57,136 nt of DNA, from contig NZ_SCTW01000132.1 in the NCBI RefSeq assembly GCF_004322395.1, positions 1 through 57,136 of the forward strand, given 5' to 3'. Shown here in pieces: positions 16,014-25,816 of this stretch. How positions within the stretch are numbered: position 1 is the stretch's first letter; every line of letters begins with the position of its first letter. A program made the position numbers and the translations under genes. Origin of the DNA: Methylobacter sp. (lineage in GTDB: Bacteria; Pseudomonadota; Gammaproteobacteria; Methylococcales; Methylomonadaceae). The notes under the pieces are model-generated. The model was not told where the DNA came from and did not search any database. It saw only the letters and a list, made by a program, of their open reading frames with translations.

Positions 16014-16937
16014 TTATGCAGCAGATCTGGGCGACTCGGCAGAGCGCATAAAGGAAATCGGGGCGTTTTCTTCTTCTTCAAAAGTAACCATTTCCCAAGC
16101 CTCTTTATCATTTAATAAAGCGCGAAGTAATTTATTGTTCAAGCCATGACCCGATTTGTAACCGGTAAACTCACCAATCAGGCTATGTCCCAACAGATAT
16201 AAATCACCTATTGCGTCGAGAATTTTATGCTTAACAAATTCATCCGCATAACGCAGGCCGTCTTCATTGACGACTTTATCATCATCAACCACAATTGCGT
16301 TATCAAGGCTTCCACCCAAGGCCAAATTATTTTGCCGCAGCCGTTCAATATCTTTCATGAAACCAAAAGTTCTGGCTCGGCTGACTTCTTTGACAAACGT
16401 AGTCGATGAAAAATCCATTGTGGCGGTTTTGACATGGTCTTGAAAAGCCGGGTGCTCGAAATCAATCGTAAAAGTAACCTTGAACCCTTCAAATGGCTCA
16501 AAAGCAGCCCATTTATCGTCATCCTCGACCCTTATACTGCGCTTTATCCGAATATACTGCTTAGGGCTGTCCTGCTCCTCAACTCCCGCAGACTGGAGCA
16601 AAAATACAAAAGGCCCGGCACTGCCATCCATAATCGGAACCTCTGCCGCGCTGACATCGATAATTGCATTGTCTATGCCTAAGCCGGCAAAAGCCGAAAG
16701 CAAATGTTCTATGGTCGATATTTTTATATCGCCTGCAACCAGGGTTGTCGACAGCATAGTTTCGCCGACATTTTCCGGCGTTGCTTCAATGGTCACCGGA
16801 TTTTCCAAATCGACTCTGCGGAATCTGATTCCGGTATTCGCATCAGCCGGGCGTAAAGTTAAATAAACTTTATCGCCCGTGTGTAGCCCTACACCTGTTG
16901 CCCTGATTGTGTTTTTTAAGGTTCGCTGTTTAATCAT
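16014..16937 (-). CDS. lpxC: UDP-3-O-acyl-N-acetylglucosamine deacetylase
   Basis: A 307-residue zinc hydrolase that performs the committed step of lipid A synthesis. Zinc ligands are His78 ([15 protein letters not shown]), His237 and Asp241 ([10 protein letters not shown]), with the catalytic His264 in SGHGLNN. These are one residue lower than the E. coli numbering. The start [15 protein letters not shown] matches the family; 13 further upstream codons have no similarity. The C-terminal Glu-rich, flexible tail ([17 protein letters not shown]) resembles the degradation-signal region of enterobacterial LpxC, though control by FtsH cannot be judged here. It is the last gene of the dcw cluster, 87 bases after ftsZ, its usual position in gammaproteobacteria. 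Confidence 0.97.
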   Translation of the reverse strand: MIKQRTLKNTIRATGVGLHTGDKVYLTLRPADANTGIRFRRVDLENPVTIEATPENVGETMLSTTLVAGDIKISTIEHLLSAFAGLGIDNAIIDVSAAEVPIMDGSAGPFVFLLQSAGVEEQDSPKQYIRIKRSIRVEDDDKWAAFEPFEGFKVTFTIDFEHPAFQDHVKTATMDFSSTTFVKEVSRARTFGFMKDIERLRQNNLALGGSLDNAIVVDDDKVVNEDGLRYADEFVKHKILDAIGDLYLLGHSLIGEFTGYKSGHGLNNKLLRALLNDKEAWEMVTFEEEENAPISFMRSAESPRSAA

Positions 16938-17024
16938 AAAATAAATAACGCTAAGTAAAGAGGGCAAAAACCGCAAATTTTATCACAATGGGACCCGAAG
17001 ACTGAATCCTTTGTCTACCCTTCA

Positions 17025-18194
17025 CTAGTCTGCTTGGCGTCTTAAAAAAGCCGGGATATCCAGATAATCTAAATCCATGTCTTTTTTAGGCTGAGCTCCA
17101 AAACGCTTTTCTCTGCCTTCGGTTTTGTTTTGTCGCATAACTGTCGGTTTATCCAGACCTTCATAATTAACTTCACCGGCCACATTTTGATTGGCATAAC
17201 CGGCTGGCGCTTTAGGCGCAAGCTTAACGACCTTTGATGGCATGCCCATTCCTGTAGCAACAACAGTTACTTTAATATCATCACCCAATTCCGGATTAAT
17301 TGACATGCCGATTTTAATAATTGCGTCTTCCGAAGCGAATTCGTGAACAATATTACCGACTTCATCGAACTCGGCAATGCCCATATCCGCTGCTGAAATA
17401 TTAACCAAAATACCGCGCGCACCTTGTAAATTAATGTCCTCCAACAATGGACAAGCAATGGCTTTTTCCGCCGCTTCACGAGCCCGATATTCTCCTTTTG
17501 ACGAGCCGGTACCCATAATCGCAGCACCCATACCGGACATTACTGTTCTGACATCCGCAAAGTCGACGTTAATCATGCCGGGATGAACGATAAGTTCGGT
17601 AATGCCTTGCACGGCATCCAATAACACATCGTTAGCCGCTCTAAACGCATTGACCAAAGATACATCGTTGCCCAATACCGGCAATAATTTTTGGTTTGGG
17701 ATGATGATCAATGAATCAACATACCTTTCAAGCTCCGCAATACCTAGCTCTGCTGTTACCAATTTCTTTTTGCCTTCAAACGAAAAAGGCTTGGTCACTA
17801 CTGCGACCGTCAGGATTCCCATGCCTCTGGCAATTTCAGCAATAACAGGGATCGCACCGGTACCGGTACCGCCGCCCATGCCTGCTGTCAGGAAAACCAT
17901 ATCGGCGCCCTGTAAAACCTCTCTGATACGCTCTTTGTTTTCGTCTGCCGCCATTCTTCCAATTTCAGGATTGGTGCCGGCACCCAGGCCTTTAGTCAAT
18001 TCGACACCTAACTGGATAATCGTACCAACGTTTAATTTTCTAAGCGCCTGCGCATCGGTATTTGCGCAAATAAACTCAACCCCTTCGACAAGATTCCCAA
18101 CCATGTGGCTGACTGCATTGCCGCCACCGCCGCCGACACCGATTACTTTAATGACCGCATGCTCGTTGCTCATATCCATTAATTCATATTTCAT
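17025..18194 (-). CDS. ftsZ: Cell division GTPase FtsZ
   Basis: A 389-residue tubulin homologue that forms the division ring. The GTP-binding glycine loop (GVGGGGGNAVSHM) and the tubulin signature GGGTGTGAIPVIAE (about residues 107-120) are intact. The T7 loop NVDFADVRTVMSGMG supplies the catalytic Asp. The variable linker (about 315-370) leads to the conserved C-terminal peptide LDYLDIPAFLRRQAD, which binds FtsA and ZipA. I prefer the ATG at 18194 because AGAGGT stands seven bases upstream; an ATG two codons earlier is too close to that site. It follows ftsA by 37 bases and precedes lpxC. No atypical residues were found. Confidence 0.98.
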   Translation of the reverse strand: MKYELMDMSNEHAVIKVIGVGGGGGNAVSHMVGNLVEGVEFICANTDAQALRKLNVGTIIQLGVELTKGLGAGTNPEIGRMAADENKERIREVLQGADMVFLTAGMGGGTGTGAIPVIAEIARGMGILTVAVVTKPFSFEGKKKLVTAELGIAELERYVDSLIIIPNQKLLPVLGNDVSLVNAFRAANDVLLDAVQGITELIVHPGMINVDFADVRTVMSGMGAAIMGTGSSKGEYRAREAAEKAIACPLLEDINLQGARGILVNISAADMGIAEFDEVGNIVHEFASEDAIIKIGMSINPELGDDIKVTVVATGMGMPSKVVKLAPKAPAGYANQNVAGEVNYEGLDKPTVMRQNKTEGREKRFGAQPKKDMDLDYLDIPAFLRRQAD

Positions 18195-18231
18195 AACCAT
18201 TACCTCTGCCCCTTAATTACTTAATAAACTA

Positions 18232-19458
18232 TTAAAAATTACCTTGAAACCAATTTTTCATTCTTGAGAACACACTGGGACCTTCAGAGTCAATTCCCCT
18301 GCCAATACCCTGATGTTCTTTTCCATACATTAACAATCCGACCCCTGTGGAATGAATCGGATTTTTTACCACTTCAGTCAACCCCGTTACATTTTGCGGC
18401 CCACCCATGCGAACCGGCATATGGAAAATCTCTTCCGCCAAATCGATTAATCCCATAACTTTTGAACTGCCGCCTGTTAGCACTATCCCGGCGGCAATTA
18501 ATTCTTCAAAACCGCTGCGTCTCAGCTCTGACTGAACCAGCAGCATTAATTCTTCATAGCGGGGCTCAATAATCTCCGCCAGATTTTGCGTTGAAATCTT
18601 GCGCGGCGCTCTATCGCCGATACTGGGCACCTCAATGACTTCATCAACATTCGCCAATTGCGTCAAAGCGCAGGCATATTTTCGTTTGATATCTTCGGCA
18701 TTCAGTGTCGGCGTACGTAGCGCGACTGCAATATCATTGGTCACCTGATCACCGGCTATCGGGATTACTGCCGTGTGTTTTATCGCACCGTCTACAAAAA
18801 TCGCAATATCCGTGGTGCCGCCGCCAATATCGATCAGACAAACACCCAACTCTTTTTCATCATCGGTGAGCACTGAATTACAGGATGCCAATTGCTCCAG
18901 CACAATATCATCGACTTCCAGTCCGCAGCGCCGGATGCACTTGACGATATTTTGCGAGGCGCTGACGCTGCCGGTAACCATGTGCACCTTGGCCTCCAAG
19001 CGAATACCCGACATCCCGATAGGCTCCTTAATGCCTTCCTGAAGATCGATCACGAACTCCTGGGGCAGAATATGCAAAATCTTTTGATCGGCAGGGATCG
19101 CCACCGCGCGCGCGGAATCGATTACCCTGTCTATATCGTACTGGGTCACTTCCTTGTCCTTAATAGCCACGATACCGTGAGAATTAAGGCTTCTGATATG
19201 GCTCCCCGCAATACCCGCATAAACCGACCTGATCTGGCATCCGGCCATTAATTCGGCCTCTTCAATAGCGCGCTGTATGGATTGCACGGTCGATTCCAGA
19301 TTTACTACCACACCTTTTTTCAAGCCTCGCGACGGTGTTGATCCAATGCCTATGATCTCAATATTGCCATCACTGGAAAGTTCACCAACAATAGCAGCGA
19401 CTTTTGACGTACCGATGTCCAGTCCAACTATTAAATTACGCTCTGCTTTTTTCGCCAT
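18232..19458 (-). CDS. ftsA: Cell division protein FtsA
   Basis: A 408-residue actin-like ATPase that anchors FtsZ filaments to the inner membrane. Phosphate-binding motifs are visible as VGLDIGTSKVAAIVG near the N-terminus and LIDIGGGTTDIAIFVDG near residue 205; the adenosine motif GIVLTGGSSKVMG lies in the C-terminal third. The 1C subdomain is present between about 85 and 165. The C-terminal amphipathic helix that binds the membrane appears as VFSRMKNWFQGNF. Length is close to E. coli FtsA (420). The gene lies between ftsQ and ftsZ, with short gaps of 42 and 37 bases that may hold internal promoters for ftsZ. Confidence 0.97.
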   Translation of the reverse strand: MAKKAERNLIVGLDIGTSKVAAIVGELSSDGNIEIIGIGSTPSRGLKKGVVVNLESTVQSIQRAIEEAELMAGCQIRSVYAGIAGSHIRSLNSHGIVAIKDKEVTQYDIDRVIDSARAVAIPADQKILHILPQEFVIDLQEGIKEPIGMSGIRLEAKVHMVTGSVSASQNIVKCIRRCGLEVDDIVLEQLASCNSVLTDDEKELGVCLIDIGGGTTDIAIFVDGAIKHTAVIPIAGDQVTNDIAVALRTPTLNAEDIKRKYACALTQLANVDEVIEVPSIGDRAPRKISTQNLAEIIEPRYEELMLLVQSELRRSGFEELIAAGIVLTGGSSKVMGLIDLAEEIFHMPVRMGGPQNVTGLTEVVKNPIHSTGVGLLMYGKEHQGIGRGIDSEGPSVFSRMKNWFQGNF

Positions 19459-19500
19459 TTTTGTTTACTCTGCATCAACTCTTAAGATTAACCATCTATT

Positions 19501-20271
19501 TCACGTTGGGGGGTTGGCAATTTCTTTCCGACCGCCAGGAATGGCGGAAGTGTCGCTATCGGAAAGGAACCGATGCGACCAGTCAATCTCTTCAGTTCCC
19601 GGTTTCCATGAAACCGCATATCCGTTGGGATACCTCAAATCGACTATTGCTATTTTCTCAACCTGTTCTTGCCCTAGAACTTCCAACGTTTTCAAAAACC
19701 GCTGTAATTTCTTTAACTGTTCATTTCGTCCCAACAGTATTTCCAATCCTGTTGTAAGTTTAATCTTCCATGCCCACCGATCATTAATTGTAAACTCCGC
19801 CATTTTCATAGACTGATCGGCTAAAGCGGTGTTTACGCCTTTCATTATTTCCAACGTTTTAAGCTGTTGCTGCTCCGGCCCTTGCAATATAGGCAAGTTC
19901 TTAAAAGCATCTATATTCTTCGGCGTAATGATCTCGCCGCGTGCGCTGACCAGTTGGTTCTGCCCCCACCGCACGTAGGGCTTCTTTTCTCGTATCTTTA
20001 TATCTATCGCATCGGGCCAGACTCGTTTAACGGTAACCGTATCCACCCAAGTCAATTCCGAAACAGCCTGATGAATGGCCTGCATATCGGCATCGAAAAA
20101 ACCGGTTATCACCAACGGTTGCAACGCTGCCTTTATCTCGTCCTTACTGAGATATTGAAAAACTCCTTCGGTACGCACATATTTAACCGGAAGGCTTTTA
20201 ACGCCAACAACCGCCATCCAGGCCAGACCAGCCAGCAGCAATACGGTTATTGTGACTTTTCCAACAGCCAT
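19501..20271 (-). CDS. ftsQ: Cell division protein FtsQ, C-terminus supplied by a repeat
   Basis: A 256-residue bitopic division protein that links FtsL/FtsB to the ring. A short cytosolic N-terminus is followed by a membrane helix (residues about 5-23). The POTRA domain starts at VKYVRTEGVFQYLSKDEI (about 29-46), and the beta domain runs to about residue 228. The segment from about 230 to 248 (SHRFLSDSDTSAIPGGR) is encoded by a dispersed two-hairpin element shared with the GNAT-C39 gene, so the native end of FtsQ has probably been replaced or extended. In E. coli the last strands of FtsQ contact FtsB, so this tail is worth examining. The ATG shares one base with the ddl stop codon. Confidence 0.93.
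   Translation of the reverse strand: MAVGKVTITVLLLAGLAWMAVVGVKSLPVKYVRTEGVFQYLSKDEIKAALQPLVITGFFDADMQAIHQAVSELTWVDTVTVKRVWPDAIDIKIREKKPYVRWGQNQLVSARGEIITPKNIDAFKNLPILQGPEQQQLKTLEIMKGVNTALADQSMKMAEFTINDRWAWKIKLTTGLEILLGRNEQLKKLQRFLKTLEVLGQEQVEKIAIVDLRYPNGYAVSWKPGTEEIDWSHRFLSDSDTSAIPGGRKEIANPPT
19530..19584. repeat. Two-hairpin dispersed repeat, copy B (3' end of ftsQ)
   Basis: On the plus strand hairpin 1 is CGCCA-GGAA-TGGCG. Hairpin 2 is GTCGC-T-ATCGG...CCGAT-GCGAC. It is ungapped against copy A (6935-6989), with 43 of 51 positions identical. The two copies are translated in different frames by their host genes, so the conservation is of DNA or RNA shape and not of protein. Confidence 0.75.
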
Positions 20272-21209
20272 TAATCATTTCCGCAGCTGGTTTCCAGAAT
20301 ACGCCAAACCAATTCTTCAAAATCCATGCCCGCCTGTCTCGCCGCCATCGGCACCAGGCTGTGGTCGGTCATGCCGGGAACGGTATTGACCTCAATCAAC
20401 TGATACTGCCCTGCATCGTCAATAAATACGTCCACCCTTCCCCAGCCTTTAACGCCAACAACTTTGCAAGCTGTTACCGCCAAGTCCCGGATAAACTGCT
20501 CCTGGTCCTGGCTCAGACCGCAAGGGCAATGATATTGCGTTGTTGTTGCCTGATATTTAGCTTCGTAATCGTAAAACGCATTTGGCGTTTCCAATCGAAT
20601 AGCAGGTAACGCCTCGCCATCCAATACCGCAACGGTATATTCCTTACCGGTAACCCAAGCCTCCGCATAGACATCGCAACGGTATTTTGCCGCCACGGCC
20701 AAGGCTTTTTGCAATTCATCCCGATTAGTCGCCTTGCTCATGCCTATGCTTGAGCCTTCCTGCGCCGGTTTGACGATAACCGGGAAACCCAGCTTTTCTA
20801 TACATTCATCAAGATCGGATTCATCTTTCAACAAGCACCATTTAGGCGTAACTAAACCGTAACCCTGCCAGCACAGCTTGGTTCGAAGTTTATCCATACT
20901 CAATGCCGATGCCATCACACCGCTGCCGGTATAGGGAATTCTCAATACTTCCAGAATCGCTTGCAATACGCCATCTTCGCCGCCGCGTCCGTGGATAATG
21001 TTAAATACCCGGTCGACCTTTTGCCCTGCCAACGCGTCTATCGGACTGCCTGTCACATCAACCGCAATCGCATCCACACCTTTATTTTTTAACGCTTCGT
21101 AAACGGCTGCCCCGCTTCTTAAAGAGACTTCTCTTTCCGCCGCCGAGCCACCCATCATTACCGCGACACGGCCGAATTGTTCTGGCTGATTTAGCGCCAA
21201 TGATTTCAT
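20271..21209 (-). CDS. ddlB: D-alanine--D-alanine ligase
   Basis: A 312-residue ATP-grasp enzyme that makes the D-Ala-D-Ala dipeptide for peptidoglycan precursors. The N-terminal motif VAVMMGGSAAEREVSLRSG holds the catalytic Glu and the first D-Ala site. Later come HGRGGEDG, PYTGSGVMASALSMDKL and the ATP-binding FPVIVKPAQEGSSIGM. Metal-binding residues are in LIEVNTVPGMTDHSLVP. Length is typical. The ATG overlaps the murB stop codon (ATGA), and the stop shares a base with ftsQ, so it is embedded in the dcw operon. D-Ala-D-Ala rather than D-Ala-D-Lac specificity is expected from its context. Confidence 0.97.
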   Translation of the reverse strand: MKSLALNQPEQFGRVAVMMGGSAAEREVSLRSGAAVYEALKNKGVDAIAVDVTGSPIDALAGQKVDRVFNIIHGRGGEDGVLQAILEVLRIPYTGSGVMASALSMDKLRTKLCWQGYGLVTPKWCLLKDESDLDECIEKLGFPVIVKPAQEGSSIGMSKATNRDELQKALAVAAKYRCDVYAEAWVTGKEYTVAVLDGEALPAIRLETPNAFYDYEAKYQATTTQYHCPCGLSQDQEQFIRDLAVTACKVVGVKGWGRVDVFIDDAGQYQLIEVNTVPGMTDHSLVPMAARQAGMDFEELVWRILETSCGND

Positions 21210-22078
21210 ACTGCTTCACCTACCATACAAACCTCAGTCTGCAAGACTACCCCCTGCTGTTGTTTAACTTGTTCCTGCACATAATGAATCAGAGCTTCTA
21301 TGTCCGCTGCCGTTGCATTGCCGGTATTGACGATAAAATTCGCATGTTTTTCCGATACACAAGCACCGCCGATCGCGTAGCCTTTTAATCCGGTTTGCTC
21401 AATCAATCTTGCCGCATAATCGCCTTCCGGGTTTTTAAATACCGAACCGCAACTAGGCTGATTAGTCGGCTGCGTCGCTCCCCGTTTTTCCAATAATCCT
21501 TTGATCTTATCTTGACTTGCTGCCGTGTCGCCTTGCTGCAATGTTAACAGGCAAGATATGAACCACTCGTTATCAAAACCCTTTACCGACCGATAACCGA
21601 CTTTAAAATCCTGCGGTTTTCTATCTGTTACGTTACCCACTGTATCCAGCATTTCAACGCTTTTAACGATAGCCCAGGTTTCTCCGCCAAAGGCTCCGGC
21701 ATTCATTTTTAAGGCTCCGCCCATGGTTCCGGGTATACCCGCCAGAAACTCCGCACCGATTAAGCCTCGCTCTCCGCAAAAACGCGCCACATGCGCGCAG
21801 GGAACGCCTGCTTCAACATAAACCGAACCATCGTCGGTTAAGTTCATCTCTTTTAACCGTCCTTTTGTGTTAATCACGGTACCGCGTATACCGCCATCCC
21901 TGATTAATAAATTACTGCCCAAGCCCATCCAGAACATCGGCTCGGATTCAGGCAGAGCCTTTATAAACTCGATCAAATCCTGCCGGTCTTGCGGAATGTA
22001 CAGCCGATCCGCAGGTCCGCCAACGCGCCAACTAGTGTACTTCGCCAGTTTTTCCTGCTTGAGTAAACGGCCTTTCAC
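21206..22078 (-). CDS. murB: UDP-N-acetylenolpyruvoylglucosamine reductase
   Basis: A 290-residue FAD enzyme that reduces UDP-GlcNAc-enolpyruvate to UDP-MurNAc with NADPH. The FAD-binding parts are seen as [15 protein letters not shown] and [15 protein letters not shown]. The proton-donating Ser lies in [15 protein letters not shown], and the C-terminal Glu in [11 protein letters not shown]. The size and the YSVK-type loop pattern fit the shorter type II MurB rather than the E. coli type I. It starts with GTG, overlapping the murC stop (GTGA), so translation is coupled. The preceding MurA is not encoded in this window. Confidence 0.96.
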   Translation of the reverse strand: MKGRLLKQEKLAKYTSWRVGGPADRLYIPQDRQDLIEFIKALPESEPMFWMGLGSNLLIRDGGIRGTVINTKGRLKEMNLTDDGSVYVEAGVPCAHVARFCGERGLIGAEFLAGIPGTMGGALKMNAGAFGGETWAIVKSVEMLDTVGNVTDRKPQDFKVGYRSVKGFDNEWFISCLLTLQQGDTAASQDKIKGLLEKRGATQPTNQPSCGSVFKNPEGDYAARLIEQTGLKGYAIGGACVSEKHANFIVNTGNATAADIEALIHYVQEQVKQQQGVVLQTEVCMVGEAV

Positions 22079-23535
22079 AAATCATTTCCAGTTGAGGCCT
22101 TTTCCTGCAACGTCTCTGCCAACAACTGCGGCAACTGTGCGGCTATCTGCCCGACATTGCCCGCGCCCATGGTCAATACCACATCCTCGGGCTTTACAAT
22201 GCTCGCCAGTATTTGCGGCAATTCTTCCCAATTTTCGACAAATACCGGATCAACCTGTCCGCGCACACGGATTGCCCGGCTTAATGCCCTGCCGTCCGCG
22301 CCGGGAATCGACGTTTCACCTGCCGAGTAAACATCCATCAGGATCAGCACGTCAACGGTCGACAGCACTTGCACGAAATCTTCAAATAAATCCCGGGTGC
22401 GGGTATACCGATGCGGCTGAAAAACGATCACTTTACGCCGGTCCGGCCAAGCCTGACGCAAGGCCTCAAGCGTCGCGGCAATCTCGCGCGGATGATGCCC
22501 ATAGTCATCAACCAGTGTCAGTTTGCCCTCGCCCATCGGCAAGTCGCCGTTAATCTGGAACCGCCTGCCTACACCTTTAAACGCCCCCAAACTCCTAATG
22601 ATGGCTGCATCATCGACCGCCAGTTTGGTTGCGACGCTAATAGCCGCAAGCGCATTGAGCATGTTATGCCAACCGGGCATATTCAAGGTGACTTGTAACG
22701 GCGGATAGTCGCCTCTTCGTATGACTTCAAAAGAGGTATGCATGCCTTCTTGTTTAATATTTACCGCGCGGACATCGGCATCTTCATGCACGCCGTAAGT
22801 CGTTACCGGCTTGGATATTTCCGGCAGGATCGCCCTGACGCCTTCATCATCCAGACACATCACCGCCAATCCGTAAAAAGGCAAATGATGCAGAAACTCC
22901 CTAAATGTATCTTTTAATCGCTGAAAACTGCCTTCATAGGTCGCCATATGATCCTGGTCGATATTGGTAACTATCGCCATCATCGGCTGCAAATATAAAA
23001 ATGACGCGTCGCTTTCATCGGCTTCGGCAACCAAATAATGCCCCAAACCTAATTTGGCATTACTGCCCGCGCTGTTTAAGCGTCCGCCAATTACAAAGGT
23101 AGGATCAAGCCCGCCCTCTGCCAGAATGCTCGCGGTCAAACTGGTCGTTGTGGTTTTACCATGCGTTCCGGCAACGGCAATACCAAACCTGAAGCGCATC
23201 AATTCGGCCAGCATTTCCGCGCGCGGAATAACCGGTATTCTTTGGATATACGCTTCATCAATTTCTTCATTGCTGCGGTCGATCGCGCTGGAAGCTACCA
23301 CTACATCGACCTTGGCTATATTTTCCCGCTTATGGCCGATATTGATGGCCACGCCCAAACCAGCCAGTCTTGCTGTTACTGCACTTTCTTTAATGTCCGA
23401 GCCCGAGACTTGATAACCGAGGTTCGACAACACCTCGGCAATGCCGCTCATGCCGGTTCCGCCTATGCCGACAAAATGTATCCGGTCGATGCTGCCTAAT
23501 GCCTGGGCCTGCATCTGACTGTTAGGAAAGGTCAT
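22075..23535 (-). CDS. murC: UDP-N-acetylmuramate--L-alanine ligase
   Basis: A 486-residue cytosolic Mur ligase adding L-Ala to UDP-MurNAc. The N-terminal UDP-binding fold has [18 protein letters not shown]. The ATP loop is [12 protein letters not shown], followed by the central-domain motif [10 protein letters not shown] and the C-terminal [14 protein letters not shown]. The ATG at 23535 ([11 protein letters not shown]) overlaps the murG stop by four bases; seven further upstream codons belong to murG sequence. The length fits the family. Encoded between murG and murB, as in other gammaproteobacterial dcw clusters. Confidence 0.97.
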   Translation of the reverse strand: MTFPNSQMQAQALGSIDRIHFVGIGGTGMSGIAEVLSNLGYQVSGSDIKESAVTARLAGLGVAINIGHKRENIAKVDVVVASSAIDRSNEEIDEAYIQRIPVIPRAEMLAELMRFRFGIAVAGTHGKTTTTSLTASILAEGGLDPTFVIGGRLNSAGSNAKLGLGHYLVAEADESDASFLYLQPMMAIVTNIDQDHMATYEGSFQRLKDTFREFLHHLPFYGLAVMCLDDEGVRAILPEISKPVTTYGVHEDADVRAVNIKQEGMHTSFEVIRRGDYPPLQVTLNMPGWHNMLNALAAISVATKLAVDDAAIIRSLGAFKGVGRRFQINGDLPMGEGKLTLVDDYGHHPREIAATLEALRQAWPDRRKVIVFQPHRYTRTRDLFEDFVQVLSTVDVLILMDVYSAGETSIPGADGRALSRAIRVRGQVDPVFVENWEELPQILASIVKPEDVVLTMGAGNVGQIAAQLPQLLAETLQEKASTGNDL

Positions 23536-24638
23536 AATCCCGCCTCGGCCATGCAAACACCGGCAACGATTTCGGTCGCATCCAATCTTGCGTATTTTTT
23601 TGCAGTTTTACTCATTACATCCAATTGCTTAATCACTTTTGTTATATGTTCTACCAGCGTTGCCGCATTCAAATCTTTTTGCATCAATATCAGCCCTGCA
23701 CCGGCATCGGTTAAATACCGGGCATTAGCTGTTTGATGATCGTCAATCGCGTTCGGCAATGGTATAAAAATAGCCGGAACTCCTGCCGCAGCCACTTCGC
23801 TGACGGTCATTGCACCGGATCGGCAAATTATCAGATCCGCCCATTGGTAAGCCGACACCATATCTTCAATAAAAGCACTCACTTCCGCTTTTACGCCTAA
23901 TTCTTTATACCGGCTATCGACCTGCTCCCGCATTGCATTGCCGGTTTGGTGCTTTATTTCCACTGAATTTCCATTCGACAGGTCGGGACCCAAAGTTGCA
24001 AGTGCATCAGGCACAACCTCATTCAATACTTGGGCTCCTTGACTGCCGCCAACGACCAATATGTTAATCCCCCTCGATCCCCCTTTTTCAAAGGGGGAGG
24101 CTAATCCCCCCTTTGAAAAAGGGGGGCTAGGGGGGATTACAAACTGTTTCCTTAACGGGTTGCCGGTAAATTTGGCGTTAAACTTTTTATTAAAGCTGTC
24201 CGGAAATGCTTCCAACACCTGATTGGCCATGCGCGCCAGCAACCGGTTAGTGGTGCCCGGCACCCGGTTTTGCTCATGAATAATCAAGGGTATACCTAAG
24301 AGTTTTGCCATCAGTCCGCCTGGGCCTGCAACAAACCCGCCCATACCTAACACTACATCAGGCTTGCGTTTTCGCAGTATCTTTCTTGCTTGTATACAGG
24401 CTTTCACCAGCAGCAGCACGGCTGTTATTTTCGGCAACCATCCTTTGCCTCGTACGCCGGCAACCGATAGCCAGTCGATCTCTATACCCTGCTCCGGAAT
24501 CACTCGACCTTCCAACCCTTTCTGCGTACCCAGCCAACTGACCTGCCAGCCTTTTTCAATCAGTTCTTGAGCTACCGCTAATGCAGGAAACACATGCCCG
24601 CCGGTTCCCCCAGCCATAATAACTATGCTTTTATCCAT
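23532..24638 (-). CDS. murG: MurG transferase with an in-frame palindromic insertion
   Basis: A 368-residue peripheral membrane enzyme that adds GlcNAc to lipid I, making lipid II. The N-terminal [16 protein letters not shown] and the acceptor-side loop [11 protein letters not shown] are intact. The C-terminal domain has [17 protein letters not shown] and the UDP-GlcNAc site [15 protein letters not shown]. Residues about 168-191 ([11 protein letters not shown] and [11 protein letters not shown]) do not resemble MurG and are encoded by a 73-bp near-palindrome. They sit after NPLRKQF, in the stretch between the two domains just before the first strand of the C-terminal domain. The frame is kept, so a functional enzyme is likely. 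The start overlaps ftsW by eight bases. Confidence 0.95.
   Translation of the reverse strand: MDKSIVIMAGGTGGHVFPALAVAQELIEKGWQVSWLGTQKGLEGRVIPEQGIEIDWLSVAGVRGKGWLPKITAVLLLVKACIQARKILRKRKPDVVLGMGGFVAGPGGLMAKLLGIPLIIHEQNRVPGTTNRLLARMANQVLEAFPDSFNKKFNAKFTGNPLRKQFVIPPSPPFSKGGLASPFEKGGSRGINILVVGGSQGAQVLNEVVPDALATLGPDLSNGNSVEIKHQTGNAMREQVDSRYKELGVKAEVSAFIEDMVSAYQWADLIICRSGAMTVSEVAAAGVPAIFIPLPNAIDDHQTANARYLTDAGAGLILMQKDLNAATLVEHITKVIKQLDVMSKTAKKYARLDATEIVAGVCMAEAGL
24066..24138. repeat. 73-bp near-palindromic element inserted in murG
   Basis: Plus-strand arms AATCCCCCTCGATCCCCC and its near mirror image GGGGGGCTAGGGGGGATT enclose CTTTTTCAAAGGGGG and CCCCCCTTTGAAAAAG, with AGGCTAAT at the centre. 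The two halves pair over about 32 bases with few mismatches. It contributes about 22-24 residues to MurG without a frameshift or stop. This recalls coding palindromic elements such as those of Rickettsia, although the sequence family differs. Confidence 0.85.
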
Positions 24639-25791
24639 GCCGGTTTCTCTTTGGTATACCCGCATTTATTTCTGCAACTTCATTTTGCACCCTAAATAGC
24701 AATGCAACCGCACAGCACATGATCATCATGCTGCCGCCGCCATAACTCATCAACGGCAAGGTCAAACCTTTGGTCGGCAATATACCCATATTGACGCCCA
24801 TATTGACGAATGCCTGAAAGCCGAACCAAATTCCCAAACCATAGGCAATAAATGCGGAAAACCGTTGACCTACTTTTTCTGCGGCCGCGGCTATTGCAAA
24901 AGTGCGCCATACCAACAGCGTAAATAATCCAATAACAGTCACGACTCCAACCAAACCCAGTTCTTCCGCCACCACTGAGAACAAAAAATCCGTATGGGCT
25001 TCGGGCAGATAAAATAATTTTTGTATGCCGCTACCCAAACCCACTCCCAACCATTCCCCGCGCCCGAACGAAATAAGCGCCTGGACCAATTGAAAACCGG
25101 TCTTCAACGGATCGGCCCAAGGATCCATAAAACTGGTGACCCTAACCAAACGGTAGGGCGAAAAATACACCAACAACATCGCCAGCACACCGATTATCAA
25201 CAACAGCACTATGAACTGAGATAATCTCGCTCCGGCTAAAAACATGATGCCCATCGCTATCATTAAAATAACCACAGCTGAACCGAAATCCGGCTCCAAC
25301 AACAATAACAAGCTGGCTACCGAAAACAGCCCTAAGGGTTTGAGCAATCCGAAAGCCGAATTCTGCACTGATTGCTGATGTCGATTGACATACCCGGCCA
25401 TATAAATGACGGAAAAAAATTTGACCACTTCGGACACTTGTATTCTCACTCCGCCTAGCGACAACCAGCGCACACTGCCGTTAACCTTTACGCCGAGGCC
25501 GGGGATCAGCACTATGATTAATAACAGCAATCCCGCTATAAACAACCGAGGCCCATACTCTTCCCAAACCCGCATAGGCACCGATACGACGCCCCCGCCG
25601 AAAATCAACCCTAACCCGATATGCATCAGTTGCCTGACCGGATAATAAAAGCCGTCGCCGGTCAGTTTTATGCCTAGATGCAATGAGGCGGATGCGACCA
25701 TTACATAGCCGATCAGTAATAAACTGATAGTCACCGAAAACAGCACCGGATCAAAATGAAATCGACTAACCCGTCTGTGCATTGGTTTCAT
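24631..25791 (-). CDS. ftsW: Lipid II polymerase FtsW (SEDS family)
   Basis: A 386-residue inner-membrane protein with about ten membrane helices, the SEDS glycosyltransferase that works with FtsI at the septum. Characteristic pieces are LLLLEPDFGSAVVILMIA, YLPEAHTDFLFSVVAEELG with the catalytic Asp region, and the C-terminal PTKGLTLPLMSYGGGSMM. AGAGGC precedes the ATG by about four bases; an alternative ATG is three codons later. It follows murD by 25 bases and overlaps murG by eight. Membrane topology and motifs match the family throughout. Confidence 0.96.
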   Translation of the reverse strand: MKPMHRRVSRFHFDPVLFSVTISLLLIGYVMVASASLHLGIKLTGDGFYYPVRQLMHIGLGLIFGGGVVSVPMRVWEEYGPRLFIAGLLLLIIVLIPGLGVKVNGSVRWLSLGGVRIQVSEVVKFFSVIYMAGYVNRHQQSVQNSAFGLLKPLGLFSVASLLLLLEPDFGSAVVILMIAMGIMFLAGARLSQFIVLLLIIGVLAMLLVYFSPYRLVRVTSFMDPWADPLKTGFQLVQALISFGRGEWLGVGLGSGIQKLFYLPEAHTDFLFSVVAEELGLVGVVTVIGLFTLLVWRTFAIAAAAEKVGQRFSAFIAYGLGIWFGFQAFVNMGVNMGILPTKGLTLPLMSYGGGSMMIMCCAVALLFRVQNEVAEINAGIPKRNRHG

Positions 25792-25816
25792 TTATGCCTC
25801 TGGAGCAGTTGCCTAT

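Noticed and set aside
24066-24138. Frameshift or broken murG
   Set aside because: The frame continues on both sides of the insert, and all catalytic motifs of MurG are intact.
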